Below are positions 39,059-47,573 of a DNA stretch of 64,000 bases, in pieces; the stretch's first letter is position 1, and each line of letters starts with the position of its first letter. The notes under the pieces were generated by a model that had not been told where the DNA came from, searched no databases, and saw only the letters and a program-made list of their open reading frames with translations. Both the position numbers and the translations under genes were made by a program. Source of the DNA: Arthrobacter sp. 18067 (GTDB taxonomy: Bacteria; Actinomycetota; Actinomycetes; Actinomycetales; Micrococcaceae); contig NZ_CACSJJ010000002.1 in assembly GCF_902706295.1 (NCBI RefSeq), positions 62,001 through 126,000 on the forward strand. Direction: 5' to 3'.

Positions 39059-40138
39059 ATGCGTGTTTACCCCACATTCTTCAAGCTGGCCTTCTCCTGG
39101 ATGGACGCCGAGAAGGCACACAAGATCGGCTTCCAGGGAATCCGGGCGGCCCACCGCTCCGGTGCCGGCCGGATCCTTGCCCGGCTGACAGCTCCGGACG
39201 CTTCACTTCGCACGGAGGCGCTGGGACTCACGTTCCCGTCACCTTTCGGCCTGGCGGCAGGTTTCGACAAAGAAGGTCACGGTATCGAAGCGTTGGCTGA
39301 GCTTGGGTTCGGGCATGTGGAGGTGGGAACCATCACGGGCCAGGCGCAGCCAGGCAATGAGAAGCCCAGGCTGTTCCGCCTGATTGAGGACCGCGCGGTG
39401 ATTAACCGCATGGGGTTCAATAACGACGGCGCCGCTTCAGTCGCGCCCAGGCTCAAGTCCGCGCGGGCTGCTTTGCAAAGGCAGCACCCGGACGTCCGCC
39501 CGGTCATCGGTGTGAACATCGGCAAGACCAAGGTGGTGGAACTCGACGATGCCACCGAGGATTACCTGGTGAGTGCCCGGAGCCTGGCTCCTGCTGCAGA
39601 CTATCTCGTAGTCAACGTCAGCTCTCCCAACACGCCGGGTCTTCGCTTGCTCCAGAACGTGGAAACGCTGCGGCCGCTGTTGCGGGCCGTTGGTGACGCT
39701 GCTGATGAAGCTGCCGGACGGCACATACCCCTGCTGGTAAAGATTGCGCCGGATTTGTCCGATGAGGACATCGACGACGTCGCTCGGCTGGCCCTGGACC
39801 TGAAACTTGATGGAATCATCGCCACCAACACCACGATCTCCCGTGATGGACTCCTCTCTGATGCTGCAAAGGTGGAGTCGCTGGGTGCAGGTGGATTGTC
39901 GGGAGCGCCCCTCAAACATCGGTCTCTGGAGGTTCTTCGCAGGCTCAAGGATGCTGTGGGGGACGACTTGGTACTCATCGCCGTTGGTGGTGTGGAAACC
40001 GCTACAGATGTCCAGGATCGTTTGGATGCCGGCGCGACTTTGGTCCAGGGCTACACGGCATTCCTCTATGAAGGGCCCTTCTGGGCCTCACGCATTAACA
40101 AGGGACTGGCAAAGATCCGTAAGAGGTCGGCGCGTTAA
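39059..40138 (+). CDS. pyrD: Dihydroorotate dehydrogenase (quinone), class 2
   Basis: Fourth step of pyrimidine synthesis, passing electrons to menaquinone at the membrane. N-terminal helices ([21 protein letters not shown]) mark class 2. FMN-site residues occur in [15 protein letters not shown], and the Ser catalytic base region is [14 protein letters not shown]. Length is 359. ATG 39059 is chosen over an upstream opening at 38966 inside the divergent flavoprotein gene. A strong terminator follows. Confidence 0.96.
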   Translation: MRVYPTFFKLAFSWMDAEKAHKIGFQGIRAAHRSGAGRILARLTAPDASLRTEALGLTFPSPFGLAAGFDKEGHGIEALAELGFGHVEVGTITGQAQPGNEKPRLFRLIEDRAVINRMGFNNDGAASVAPRLKSARAALQRQHPDVRPVIGVNIGKTKVVELDDATEDYLVSARSLAPAADYLVVNVSSPNTPGLRLLQNVETLRPLLRAVGDAADEAAGRHIPLLVKIAPDLSDEDIDDVARLALDLKLDGIIATNTTISRDGLLSDAAKVESLGAGGLSGAPLKHRSLEVLRRLKDAVGDDLVLIAVGGVETATDVQDRLDAGATLVQGYTAFLYEGPFWASRINKGLAKIRKRSAR

Positions 40139-40152
40139 TCAGGCCATCGACA

Positions 40153-40187
40153 AGGAAGACCCCGGACCAACGGTCCGGGGTCTTCCT
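40153..40187. terminator. Bidirectional terminator, pyrD/DUF3043
   Basis: A perfect 16-bp stem (40153-40168 with 40172-40187, arms AGGAAGACCCCGGACC) around an AAC loop, between convergent genes, followed by TGTGTCTGG. Confidence 0.92.
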
Positions 40188-40207
40188 GTGTCTGGGGTTT
40201 TGGGCGC

Positions 40208-40801
40208 TTAGGCCGGGTACTGCCCGCGCTTCACCTGCGGTTTGGGAAGGCGAAGCTTGCGGAATTGAAGGGCCCGCATGCAGCCGTACCAAACAGAGCC
40301 TCGTTCCACCTCGCCGAACTTCTCCGTAAGGCGCTTCCGAAGCTTCCGGGACAGGATGAAGACGTCCACGAAGACAGCCAGGAACATGATCCAGAAGCCG
40401 ATCAACACGTAGCTGATGCCGGCGCTGGTGGGCGGAATGATCAGGGAGATCACCACGAACAGCAAAGCACCGAACATGAGGTACTCACCGAGGCTGAAAC
40501 GCGCATCAACATAGTCCCTCGTGTAGCGCTTTTGGGGACCCTTGTCGCGGATGGGGAGGAATTTCTCGTCGCCCGTATCGAGTGCCTGCCGCATTTTCTG
40601 CCGCTGGTCCTGGATTGCTACCCTTTCCGCGGCCTTGGAGGCTTTGCGGTCATTGGGAACCAGGGGCCGCTTACGCGCTGCTTCCTGGTCTTTCCGCTTG
40701 GGCGTAGGCGCGCCCTTTGCGCCACCTGGCTCCGGGGCGGTGGCGTAGGCCTGGTCTACTACTGATTGAGCGCTGGGCTCTTCCTTTTTGCGTCCGAACA
40801 C
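40208..40801 (-). CDS. DUF3043 membrane protein
   Basis: A 197-residue actinobacterial protein of unknown function. It opens with a VFGRKKEEPS-type start, a long basic Lys/Arg/Gln-rich stretch (about 25-85) and a region with KRYTRDYVDARFSLGEY. Then come two membrane spans (LMFGALLFVVISLIIPP and YVLIGFWIMFLAVFVDVFIL) and a basic tail. GTG 40801 is chosen from the family's usual start; the frame runs back to 41227 but overlaps the dipeptidase gene. Confidence 0.82.
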   Translation of the reverse strand: MFGRKKEEPSAQSVVDQAYATAPEPGGAKGAPTPKRKDQEAARKRPLVPNDRKASKAAERVAIQDQRQKMRQALDTGDEKFLPIRDKGPQKRYTRDYVDARFSLGEYLMFGALLFVVISLIIPPTSAGISYVLIGFWIMFLAVFVDVFILSRKLRKRLTEKFGEVERGSVWYGCMRALQFRKLRLPKPQVKRGQYPA

Positions 40802-40916
40802 CCATACAGAATACCCCTCACGGAGGTGGCGTACGTTACGTGTCCCAATGCCAGGCCGTGATTGCGTCGGGCCGCGCCTGCCCTGGCGGGGGAATCCCCG
40901 GCGGTAAAGTGTGGCC

Positions 40917-42368
40917 ATGACTTCAGCACATGCGGAGACCCCGCAGAACAAGCAAGGGCACTCAGGCGAAACTCCGGTGGAAGCACTCACCGCAGCGGTT
41001 AACGATTCCTTCGAAAGCACGATGGAATCCCTTAAAGACCTCGTCGGCATTCCCGGCATTGCCTGGGCAAGTTTTGACCCGGCCGAACTCGACCGCAGTG
41101 CCGAAGCAGTCGCTGCTTTGGTCAAGGCTTCGGGCATGGAAGACGTCCGCGTGCTTCGCAGCAGCAAAGCCGACGGGTCGCCCGGTGGTCCTGCCGTCGT
41201 CGCGCGTCGTGCAGCCGAGGACGGCAAGCCAACAATCCTGCTGTACGCCCACCACGATGTCCAGCCGCCGGGGGACAGGGGCCTGTGGAACTCAGAGCCC
41301 TTTGTCGCCGAAGAACGCGAGGGCCGGCTCTACGGCCGTGGTGCTGCCGACGACAAAGCTGGAATCATGGCCCACTTGGCCGCCTACAGTGCTGTGACCA
41401 AGGTTCTGGGTGAAGAGTTTGGACTTGGTGTGACGTTCTTCTTCGAAGGTGAGGAAGAGGCAGGGTCGCCCACCTTCCGTACGTTCCTTGAGGAACATCA
41501 GGAGCTCCTCCGGGCCGACGTCATCGTGGTGGCCGACTCCAGCAACTGGAAGGTGGGGGTTCCCGCCCTGACCACCAGCCTCCGGGGTCTGGTGGACGGA
41601 ACCTTCGAGGTGCGCGTCCTGGACCATGCGGTCCATTCCGGGATGTTTGGTGGACCGGTTCTCGATGCCCCCACCCTTTTGTCGCGTCTCATCGCGACCC
41701 TGCACGACGACGACGGCAACGTAGCGGTCGAAGGCCTGGTGGCCCGCGACGATGTGGCGGTCGATCTCGCCGAAGCGGACTACCGTGCTGATGCTTCAGT
41801 GCTCGACGGCGTGAAGCTCGCCGGCAGCGGGACAATCGCCTCACGCCTGTGGACCAAGCCCGCACTGTCCATCATCGGCATGGACGTCCCCTCCGTTGAC
41901 GTTGCCTCCAACACCCTTATTCCCGCGGCCCGTGCAAAGTTCAGCATGAGGCTGGCCCCGGGGCAGGACCCGGAAGCCGCGATGGATGCCTTGAAGCGGC
42001 ATGTGGAATCCCACGCGCCATTTGGGGCCAAGGTGACCTTTAGCCCGGGGGAGCGGGGCAACGCTTTCTCCACGGACACTTCGTCAGCCGCCGCACGCGT
42101 GGCACTCTGGGCGCTGGGGGAGTCGTGGGGAGTCCAGCCCGTGGAGATGGGAATCGGCGGTTCCATTCCGTTCATTGCGGACCTCCTGGACTTGTATCCG
42201 CACGCCCAGATCCTGGTGACGGGAGTCGAGGACCCCGATTCCCGGGCGCACAGCGCCAACGAGTCGCTTCACATCGGAGACTTCCGCCATGCAGTGCTGG
42301 CTGAGGCCTTGATGCTGGCCCGGCTTAATGACGAAGGGCTCGTTAGTGCCGAAGGGCTCGGGGACTAA
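40917..42368 (+). CDS. M20/M28-type dipeptidase (ArgE/DapE family)
   Basis: Di-zinc dipeptidase. Likely metal ligands are H in LLYAHHDVQP, bridging D in YGRGAADDKAG, E in FEGEEEAGSP, D in VVADSSNW and the C-terminal H in HSANESLHIGD. The central lid/dimer domain is present (LDHAVHSGMFGGPVLDAP). Length is about 483. ATG 40917 is chosen; GTG 40911 two codons earlier is equally possible. It is monocistronic and divergent from DUF3043. Confidence 0.9.
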   Translation: MTSAHAETPQNKQGHSGETPVEALTAAVNDSFESTMESLKDLVGIPGIAWASFDPAELDRSAEAVAALVKASGMEDVRVLRSSKADGSPGGPAVVARRAAEDGKPTILLYAHHDVQPPGDRGLWNSEPFVAEEREGRLYGRGAADDKAGIMAHLAAYSAVTKVLGEEFGLGVTFFFEGEEEAGSPTFRTFLEEHQELLRADVIVVADSSNWKVGVPALTTSLRGLVDGTFEVRVLDHAVHSGMFGGPVLDAPTLLSRLIATLHDDDGNVAVEGLVARDDVAVDLAEADYRADASVLDGVKLAGSGTIASRLWTKPALSIIGMDVPSVDVASNTLIPAARAKFSMRLAPGQDPEAAMDALKRHVESHAPFGAKVTFSPGERGNAFSTDTSSAAARVALWALGESWGVQPVEMGIGGSIPFIADLLDLYPHAQILVTGVEDPDSRAHSANESLHIGDFRHAVLAEALMLARLNDEGLVSAEGLGD

Positions 42369-42420
42369 GCTCCACGGCGCGCCGGGAACAACGAAATGCT
42401 GTCTGTGGTTACGTCAGGAG

Positions 42421-42459
42421 TTATAGCTAAGCGTCTGTGCGACGTAGCATTAGCTATAA
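42421..42459. promoter_or_regulatory. AT-rich dyad overlapping the erpA promoter
   Basis: TTATAGCTAA (42421-42430) and TTAGCTATAA (42450-42459) are exact inverted copies 19 bases apart, with CGTC and GACG inside. The right arm contains a perfect TATAAT (42455-42460), a likely -10 box about 70 bases before the erpA start. A protein bound here would cover the promoter. The regulator is unknown. Confidence 0.6.
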
Positions 42460-42531
42460 TCCGTACGTAATTGGGTAAGGGCAGGCAGCGTTCCGGCGCG
42501 GCCGCCAAGAGCTTCATAAGAAGGTAGGCCA

Positions 42532-42921
42532 ATGAGCACTGCAACCAACGAAAACAGCACCGGAGCACAGGTCGTCTCCAACGACGAACTGCCCACGCAC
42601 GAGGTCAATCTGACCGACGTAGCCGCAGGCAAGGTCCGCAGCCTCCTCGAGCAGGAAGGGCGCACCGACCTTCGGCTGCGCGTTGCAGTCCAGCCTGGCG
42701 GTTGCTCCGGCCTGATCTACCAGCTTTACTTCGACGAGCGCATGCTCGATGGAGACGCTGTGCGTGACTACGACGGCGTTGAGGTCGTAGTTGACAAGAT
42801 GAGCGTTCCTTACCTCAGCGGTGCCAGCATCGACTTCGAGGACACCATTTCGAAGCAGGGCTTCACCATCGACAACCCGAATGCCGGCGGGTCTTGCGCC
42901 TGCGGCGATTCGTTCCACTGA
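42532..42921 (+). CDS. erpA: Iron-sulfur insertion protein, ErpA/HesB type
   Basis: A-type carrier that hands Fe-S clusters to target proteins. The three conserved cysteines are C58 (QPGGCSGLIYQ), C122 and C124 (GGSCACGDSF). Length 129 has an acidic N-terminal extension of about 20 residues usual in actinobacteria. The start has GAAGGTAGG upstream. It stands alone before ctaC and may serve the Rieske protein, among other Fe-S proteins. Confidence 0.93.
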   Translation: MSTATNENSTGAQVVSNDELPTHEVNLTDVAAGKVRSLLEQEGRTDLRLRVAVQPGGCSGLIYQLYFDERMLDGDAVRDYDGVEVVVDKMSVPYLSGASIDFEDTISKQGFTIDNPNAGGSCACGDSFH

Positions 42922-43104
42922 TGTGAGCCATCGCCGCATGTCGGCGCCCCTTCGGACTGGTTTTAAACCGTTCGGAGCCACGGCGCTGACATGTGCGCGA
43001 AAACCGCTTGATAGCGGTAAGCTCTACATCGGGTAGTAAAACTTTTAGTGTGCCCGGTGAGCCTTCGGCCTGCCGGGAGACAGCAACAAGAGGAAGGGCC
43101 GTCT

Positions 43105-43977
43105 GTGAGTTCGCAGAACCGAACCGGCAGCCGACGCATAAAGATCACATCGATCACTGGCTTGGCACTCGCCGGCGCGTTGGTTTTGACCGGATGTTCA
43201 CCAGAGGTAGAGAAGGGTTGGCTGCCTACAGAGCGCGGCACGACCAACCACACTGACCGGATCATGGACCTCTGGGTCAACTCATGGATCGCCGCCTTGG
43301 CAGTCGGTATCATCACGTGGGGCCTTCTGGTCTGGTGCATCATTGCCTACCGTCGCCGCAAGGGCACCACGGGATTCCCCAAGCAGCTCAGCTACAACTT
43401 GCCGCTCGAGGTCTTCTATTTGACCATCCCGCTGTTCATGGTGCTGGTGTTCTTCTACTTCACCGATCAGGACCAGCGTGCGATCGATGACCGATCGCAG
43501 CCTGCCGACGTCGTTGTTGACGTCCGCGGCAAGCAGTGGGCCTGGGATTTCAACTACAAAAAGGGTGAGGTCATTAATGAAGACCTCCACGAGGCCGGCG
43601 TCCAGGCGCACCTGACCGGCAACGATGTCAACAAGGAACTTCTCCCCACCCTCTACTTGCCCGTTGGCAAGTCCGTGGACCTGGAGCTGAACTCCCGCGA
43701 CGTCATCCACTCATTCTGGGTCCCCGCGTTCCTCCAGAAGCGCGACATGATCCCCGGCAAGACGAACTACATCAGGTTCACCCCCACCAAGGAAGGCACC
43801 TTCGACGGTAAGTGTGCTGAACTCTGCGGTGAATACCACTCCGAAATGCTTTTCCGCGTCAAGGTTGTCTCCGAGTCTGAGTTCCAGGCACACATGGACA
43901 AGCTTCGCCAGGAAGGCAACACGGGCCTCCTCGGTGCGGAATACGACCGCAACCCGAACCTGAACGAAACCAAGTAA
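43105..43977 (+). CDS. ctaC: Cytochrome c oxidase subunit II
   Basis: Carries the CuA centre that takes electrons from cytochrome c. The lipobox LTGC in [13 protein letters not shown] suggests a lipid anchor. Two membrane helices ([20 protein letters not shown] and [19 protein letters not shown]) follow. CuA ligands lie in [10 protein letters not shown] and [12 protein letters not shown]. An insert typical of actinobacteria separates the beta strands ([13 protein letters not shown]). GTG 43105 has GAGGAAGGG upstream; length is 290. First gene of ctaC-ctaD-ctaF. Confidence 0.96.
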   Translation: MSSQNRTGSRRIKITSITGLALAGALVLTGCSPEVEKGWLPTERGTTNHTDRIMDLWVNSWIAALAVGIITWGLLVWCIIAYRRRKGTTGFPKQLSYNLPLEVFYLTIPLFMVLVFFYFTDQDQRAIDDRSQPADVVVDVRGKQWAWDFNYKKGEVINEDLHEAGVQAHLTGNDVNKELLPTLYLPVGKSVDLELNSRDVIHSFWVPAFLQKRDMIPGKTNYIRFTPTKEGTFDGKCAELCGEYHSEMLFRVKVVSESEFQAHMDKLRQEGNTGLLGAEYDRNPNLNETK

Positions 43978-43987
43978 GGGGAGCGAC

Positions 43988-45712
43988 GTGGCTACGTACA
44001 CTCAATCCGCCGCGGGGGTCCTAGACGCTCCCGTAGTTCCTAAATCCAAGGGGCGCATCGTCGTCAACTGGATCACCTCCACCGACCATAAGACGATCGG
44101 GTACATGTACCTGATCGCGTCCTTCGTGTTCTTCTGCCTCGGTGGCGTCATGGCGCTGTTGATCCGCGCTGAACTGTTCGAGCCCGGCATGCAGATCCTG
44201 CAGACCAAAGAGCAGTACAACCAGATGTTCACGATGCACGGCACCGTGATGCTCCTGATGTTCGCAACGCCGCTCTTTGCCGGCTTCGCCAACGTCATCA
44301 TGCCGTTGCAGATTGGCGCCCCCGACGTCGCCTTCCCGCGCTTGAACGCCCTGGCTTTCTGGTTCTTCCTCTTTGGCTCCACCATCGCCGTCTCCGGCTT
44401 CATCACCCCGCAGGGTGCTGCGTCCTTCGGTTGGTTCGCCTACGCCCCGTTGTCCAATACGACATTCAGTCCTGGCGTCGGTGGTGACTTGTGGGTCTTT
44501 GGCCTTGCACTCTCCGGTTTCGGAACCATCCTTGGTGCCGTCAACTTCATCACCACCATCATCTGTATGCGCGCCCCCGGCATGACCATGTGGCGCATGC
44601 CGATCTTCACCTGGAACACCCTTGTCACGGCGATCCTGGTCCTGATGGCCTTCCCGCCACTGGCAGCAGCGTTGTTCGCACTCGGTGCCGACCGCCGCTT
44701 TGGAGCCCACATCTTCGATCCCGAGAATGGCGGTGCCGTTCTCTGGCAGCACCTGTTCTGGTTCTTCGGACACCCTGAGGTGTACATCATCGCGTTGCCG
44801 TTCTTCGGCATCGTCTCCGAGATCTTCCCCGTCTTCAGCCGCAAGCCGATCTTTGGTTACAAGGGTCTTGTGTATGCGACCATCGCCATTGCCGCGCTGT
44901 CCGTCACGGTGTGGGCACACCACATGTATGTGACCGGATCTGTGCTGCTGCCGTTCTTCGCGTTCATGACCATGCTGATTGCCGTTCCAACGGGTGTGAA
45001 GTTCTTCAACTGGATCGGTACTCTGTGGCAGGGCTCCATCACCTTCGAAACGCCCATGCTCTGGAGCATCGGCTTCCTGGTGACGTTCCTCTTCGGTGGT
45101 CTGACCGGTATCATCCTGGCCTCTCCGCCGCTGGACTTCCACGTCTCGGACTCCTACTTCGTGGTTGCCCACTTCCACTACGTGGTCTTCGGCACCGTGG
45201 TGTTCGCGATGTTCGCAGGGTTCTACTTCTGGTGGCCCAAGTGGACCGGCAAGATGCTCAACGAACGTCTCGGCAAGATTCACTTCTGGCTGCTGTTCCT
45301 CGGCTTCCACGGCACGTTCCTGATCCAGCACTGGTTGGGTGTAGAGGGCATGCCGCGTCGCTACGCCGACTACATGCCGCAGGATAACTTCACGTGGATG
45401 AACCAGTTCTCGACTATTTCCTCCTTCGTGCTGGGTGCATCGCTGCTGCCGTTCTTCTGGAACGTCTACATCACGTGGCGCAGCAACAAGAAGGTTGAAG
45501 TCGATGACCCGTGGGGCTTTGGTGCTTCGCTGGAATGGGCAACGTCCTGCCCGCCGCCGCGCCACAACTTCACCTCATTGCCCCGTATCCGCTCCGAGCG
45601 CCCGGCTCTGGACCTTCACCACCCGGAGTTGGCCCAGGTTCACACGGCCGAGGCCCCGTCGCCCGCAGCAGCTGTCTTGGGTAACGCCGACCAGAGGGAC
45701 GTCAACAAATGA
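43988..45712 (+). CDS. ctaD: Cytochrome c oxidase subunit I (aa3)
   Basis: Catalytic heme-copper subunit reducing oxygen and pumping protons. About twelve membrane helices are present. The CuB/Tyr motif is [15 protein letters not shown], and the heme ligands include MFTMHGTVM and [11 protein letters not shown]. The length of 574 fits the A-type oxidase. GTG 43988 has AAGGGGAG upstream. The stop overlaps ctaF by 4 bases (ATGA). Confidence 0.98.
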   Translation: MATYTQSAAGVLDAPVVPKSKGRIVVNWITSTDHKTIGYMYLIASFVFFCLGGVMALLIRAELFEPGMQILQTKEQYNQMFTMHGTVMLLMFATPLFAGFANVIMPLQIGAPDVAFPRLNALAFWFFLFGSTIAVSGFITPQGAASFGWFAYAPLSNTTFSPGVGGDLWVFGLALSGFGTILGAVNFITTIICMRAPGMTMWRMPIFTWNTLVTAILVLMAFPPLAAALFALGADRRFGAHIFDPENGGAVLWQHLFWFFGHPEVYIIALPFFGIVSEIFPVFSRKPIFGYKGLVYATIAIAALSVTVWAHHMYVTGSVLLPFFAFMTMLIAVPTGVKFFNWIGTLWQGSITFETPMLWSIGFLVTFLFGGLTGIILASPPLDFHVSDSYFVVAHFHYVVFGTVVFAMFAGFYFWWPKWTGKMLNERLGKIHFWLLFLGFHGTFLIQHWLGVEGMPRRYADYMPQDNFTWMNQFSTISSFVLGASLLPFFWNVYITWRSNKKVEVDDPWGFGASLEWATSCPPPRHNFTSLPRIRSERPALDLHHPELAQVHTAEAPSPAAAVLGNADQRDVNK

Positions 45713-46110
45713 AAATTGAATCGTGGCTCTTCGGAGCCGGAGTCTTCTTCTTCGTTCCCGTAGCCATTGCATATGGCTTCCTGACGGAATGGTCTGAGTG
45801 GGTTGGTGTCCTGGGCATCCTCCTGGTTGGCGGTCTCGCCGGCATGATCGGCGCCTACCTTGGTTTCACGGGCAAGCGGATCGGTATGCGACCCGAGGAC
45901 CGTCCCGATGCCGAGGTTCATGAAGGTGCAGGCGAACAGGGTCACTTCAGCCCTTGGAGCTGGTGGCCCCTGGTTCTCGGACTGGCATGTGCCGGCGGAT
46001 TCCTCGGCCTCGCGATCGGCTTCTGGGTGACGTACGTTGCCGGCGGTCTCGCCTTGGTTGCATTGGTCGGTTGGGTTTTCGAGTACAGCCGCGGTGACCA
46101 CGCACACTAG
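45709..46110 (+). CDS. ctaF: Cytochrome c oxidase subunit IV (actinobacterial)
   Basis: Small membrane subunit (133 residues) specific to actinobacterial aa3 oxidases. It has four hydrophobic segments ([74 protein letters not shown]) and the motif [20 protein letters not shown] in the loop. It is translationally coupled to ctaD. Confidence 0.93.
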   Translation: MKIESWLFGAGVFFFVPVAIAYGFLTEWSEWVGVLGILLVGGLAGMIGAYLGFTGKRIGMRPEDRPDAEVHEGAGEQGHFSPWSWWPLVLGLACAGGFLGLAIGFWVTYVAGGLALVALVGWVFEYSRGDHAH

Positions 46111-46124
46111 CTTTCAGCTACAGA

Positions 46125-46158
46125 AGAATGGGCCCCACCTTTCGGTGGGGCCCATTCT
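46125..46158. terminator. Terminator after ctaF
   Basis: A 15-bp perfect stem (46125-46139 with 46144-46158, arms AGAATGGGCCCCACC) with loop TTTC and CTTT after it. It separates ctaF from the convergent ptsH gene and can serve both. Confidence 0.92.
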
Positions 46159-46215
46159 CTTTAAGTGCCTTCCAAAAATCGACAAGGCCGGTTCGACCTG
46201 AGCGCGTAGTGCCGC

Positions 46216-46509
46216 TCAGCGGGCCTCTGCGGCCTCAAGAACGGCTGAAAGGGCGACCAGCGCGTTCTTGGCGCCAGAGAGCGTCTGTTCGGCGCTGAGT
46301 GCGTCTGGCTGGACCGATAGATATACTTCACAGCCGTGACCGAAGTCTTCGGTCATGACTTCCAGAAGCGAGCGGGCGTCGACCGGCTGACCACCTTGCT
46401 TTCGAATGGTGACCGGCATACCGGTTTCGGTGACGGCGCGGACGAAAACCGCGGCCGCCCTTGCGTGCAATCCGATTTCGGCGGCAACGAAGGCCTTCTG
46501 CTCCGGCAA
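46216..46509 (-). CDS. ptsH: HPr phosphocarrier protein of the PTS
   Basis: Carries phosphate from enzyme I to sugar-specific IIA domains. The active-site His15 is in GLHARAAAVFVRA, and Ser47 lies in ARSLLEVM, the site matching HPr Ser46. Length is 97. The start is TTG 46509, with AAGGAG 7 bases upstream. It is divergent from a DasR-like regulator with a dre-type site between, suggesting control by amino-sugar metabolites. No PTS enzyme I gene is in the window. Confidence 0.94.
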   Translation of the reverse strand: MPEQKAFVAAEIGLHARAAAVFVRAVTETGMPVTIRKQGGQPVDARSLLEVMTEDFGHGCEVYLSVQPDALSAEQTLSGAKNALVALSAVLEAAEAR

Positions 46510-46599
46510 CCCAACTCCTTTGTTATGACGGTTGTTCCGTCAGAAAATGATCCATACCAGCGTAGCCTCAGGCGCAGTGACTACTCCACATCGGAGTTC

Positions 46600-46615
46600 A
46601 GTGGTCTAGACCTGC
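46600..46615. promoter_or_regulatory. dre-type operator between ptsH and dasR-like gene
   Basis: AGTGGTCTAGACCTGC matches the DasR consensus ACTGGTCTAGACCAGT at 13 of 16 positions, with a perfect GGTCTAGACC core (46603-46612). It lies about 90 bases before ptsH and 50 before the GntR gene, in position to control both. Confidence 0.82.
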
Positions 46616-46665
46616 GGCGCCACTGAATTATCCTTGAGACATGACTCATTTGCTGGACAGCTGCC

Positions 46666-47454
46666 GTGCCTGAGGCAGCAAACATTGCCGGCGAGATCGA
46701 CCGCAGCAGTGGCACGCCAATCTATGTTCAACTGCGGGAAATCCTCAGGGCATTCATAGCGAAGTCGTGCCCGCCAGGATCGGCTCTCCCGTCCGAGAGG
46801 GATCTTTCGGAACGCTTCGGGCTCGCGCGAATGACCGTTCGCCAGGCCATTGATGCTTTGGTGGGCGAAGAAGTGATCGAGCGCGTGGTCGGGCTTGGCA
46901 CATTCGTCAGGAAGCCAAAGCTGGACCTCCAAGTCAAGCTAACGTCCTACAGCGAGGAAATGCAGCGCCGAGGCATGGTTCCTGCAGCCAAGGTGCTGAG
47001 TTTTGAACAGATCGCTGCCAGCGCGTTCCTCGCCCGGGAGTTGCAGCTGGAGGAGGGAACGCCCTTGGTCCGCTTCAGACGACTCCTGCTGGCCGACAAC
47101 GAGCCTATGAGCGTCGATGAGAACTTCATACCGGCGCACCGGGTTCCAGGACTGCTGGACGAGGCACCGCCGACCTCGCTGTACAACGTCTTGAGTGAAC
47201 GGTTCGGCTTGGTGATGGAGTGGGGTGAGGACATGATTGAGGCTACTGCGGCCTCTCCGTCCACCGCGAGACTCCTCAACGTGGACGTTGGTGCCCCTTT
47301 ACTCAAGATTCAACGACACGCCTTCGTCGCCCGCGCGATGGTGGATTATTCAGTCTCTTACTATCGGGCGGACCGCTACAAACTTTGGGTTCCCCTGCAG
47401 CGACCAGGCGTTCGGCCTACTCGAAACTATTCGTCGGGATACCGTACCCAGTAG
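46666..47454 (+). CDS. GntR/HutC-family regulator, DasR/NagR-like
   Basis: Transcription factor with an N-terminal winged helix (GSALPSERDLSERFGLARMTVRQAIDALVGEEVI, split as SERDLSERFGLARMTVRQA and IDALVGEEVIERV) and a C-terminal UTRA ligand domain (TSYSEEMQRRGMVPAAKVLS, then YSVSYYRADRYKLWVPLQRP). These features are those of DasR/NagR, which sense glucosamine-6-P or GlcNAc-6-P and bind dre sites. The dre-type operator upstream and the neighbouring ptsH support this. GTG 46666 gives 262 residues; its ribosome site is weak. Confidence 0.88.
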   Translation: MPEAANIAGEIDRSSGTPIYVQLREILRAFIAKSCPPGSALPSERDLSERFGLARMTVRQAIDALVGEEVIERVVGLGTFVRKPKLDLQVKLTSYSEEMQRRGMVPAAKVLSFEQIAASAFLARELQLEEGTPLVRFRRLLLADNEPMSVDENFIPAHRVPGLLDEAPPTSLYNVLSERFGLVMEWGEDMIEATAASPSTARLLNVDVGAPLLKIQRHAFVARAMVDYSVSYYRADRYKLWVPLQRPGVRPTRNYSSGYRTQ

Positions 47455-47521
47455 CAGTTCCGCACAACGCGCTGGTGTTGGCCATTGGGATGGAATGGAC
47501 GGTTCCTCGAAGAAGATAAAA

Positions 47522-47552
47522 GTAGGGCCCGGTCGAATGGACCGGGCCCTAC
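47522..47552. terminator. Bidirectional terminator, gntR/qcrB
   Basis: GTAGGGCCCGGTC (47522-47534) pairs with GACCGGGCCCTAC (47540-47552) across a 5-base loop, followed by ATTTATGTT. It lies between two convergent genes. Confidence 0.9.
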
Positions 47553-47573
47553 ATTTATGTTGAGTGCTAAGCG

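Noticed and set aside
44021-45565. 514-residue open frame on the minus strand across ctaD.
   Set aside because: Highly charged antisense of a membrane-protein gene; typical GC-rich shadow frame.
47558-47570. TTGAGTGCTAAGC near the qcrB end resembles half a CIRCE element.
   Set aside because: Only the right arm is present; no left arm lies at the nine-base spacing and it is downstream of convergent genes.
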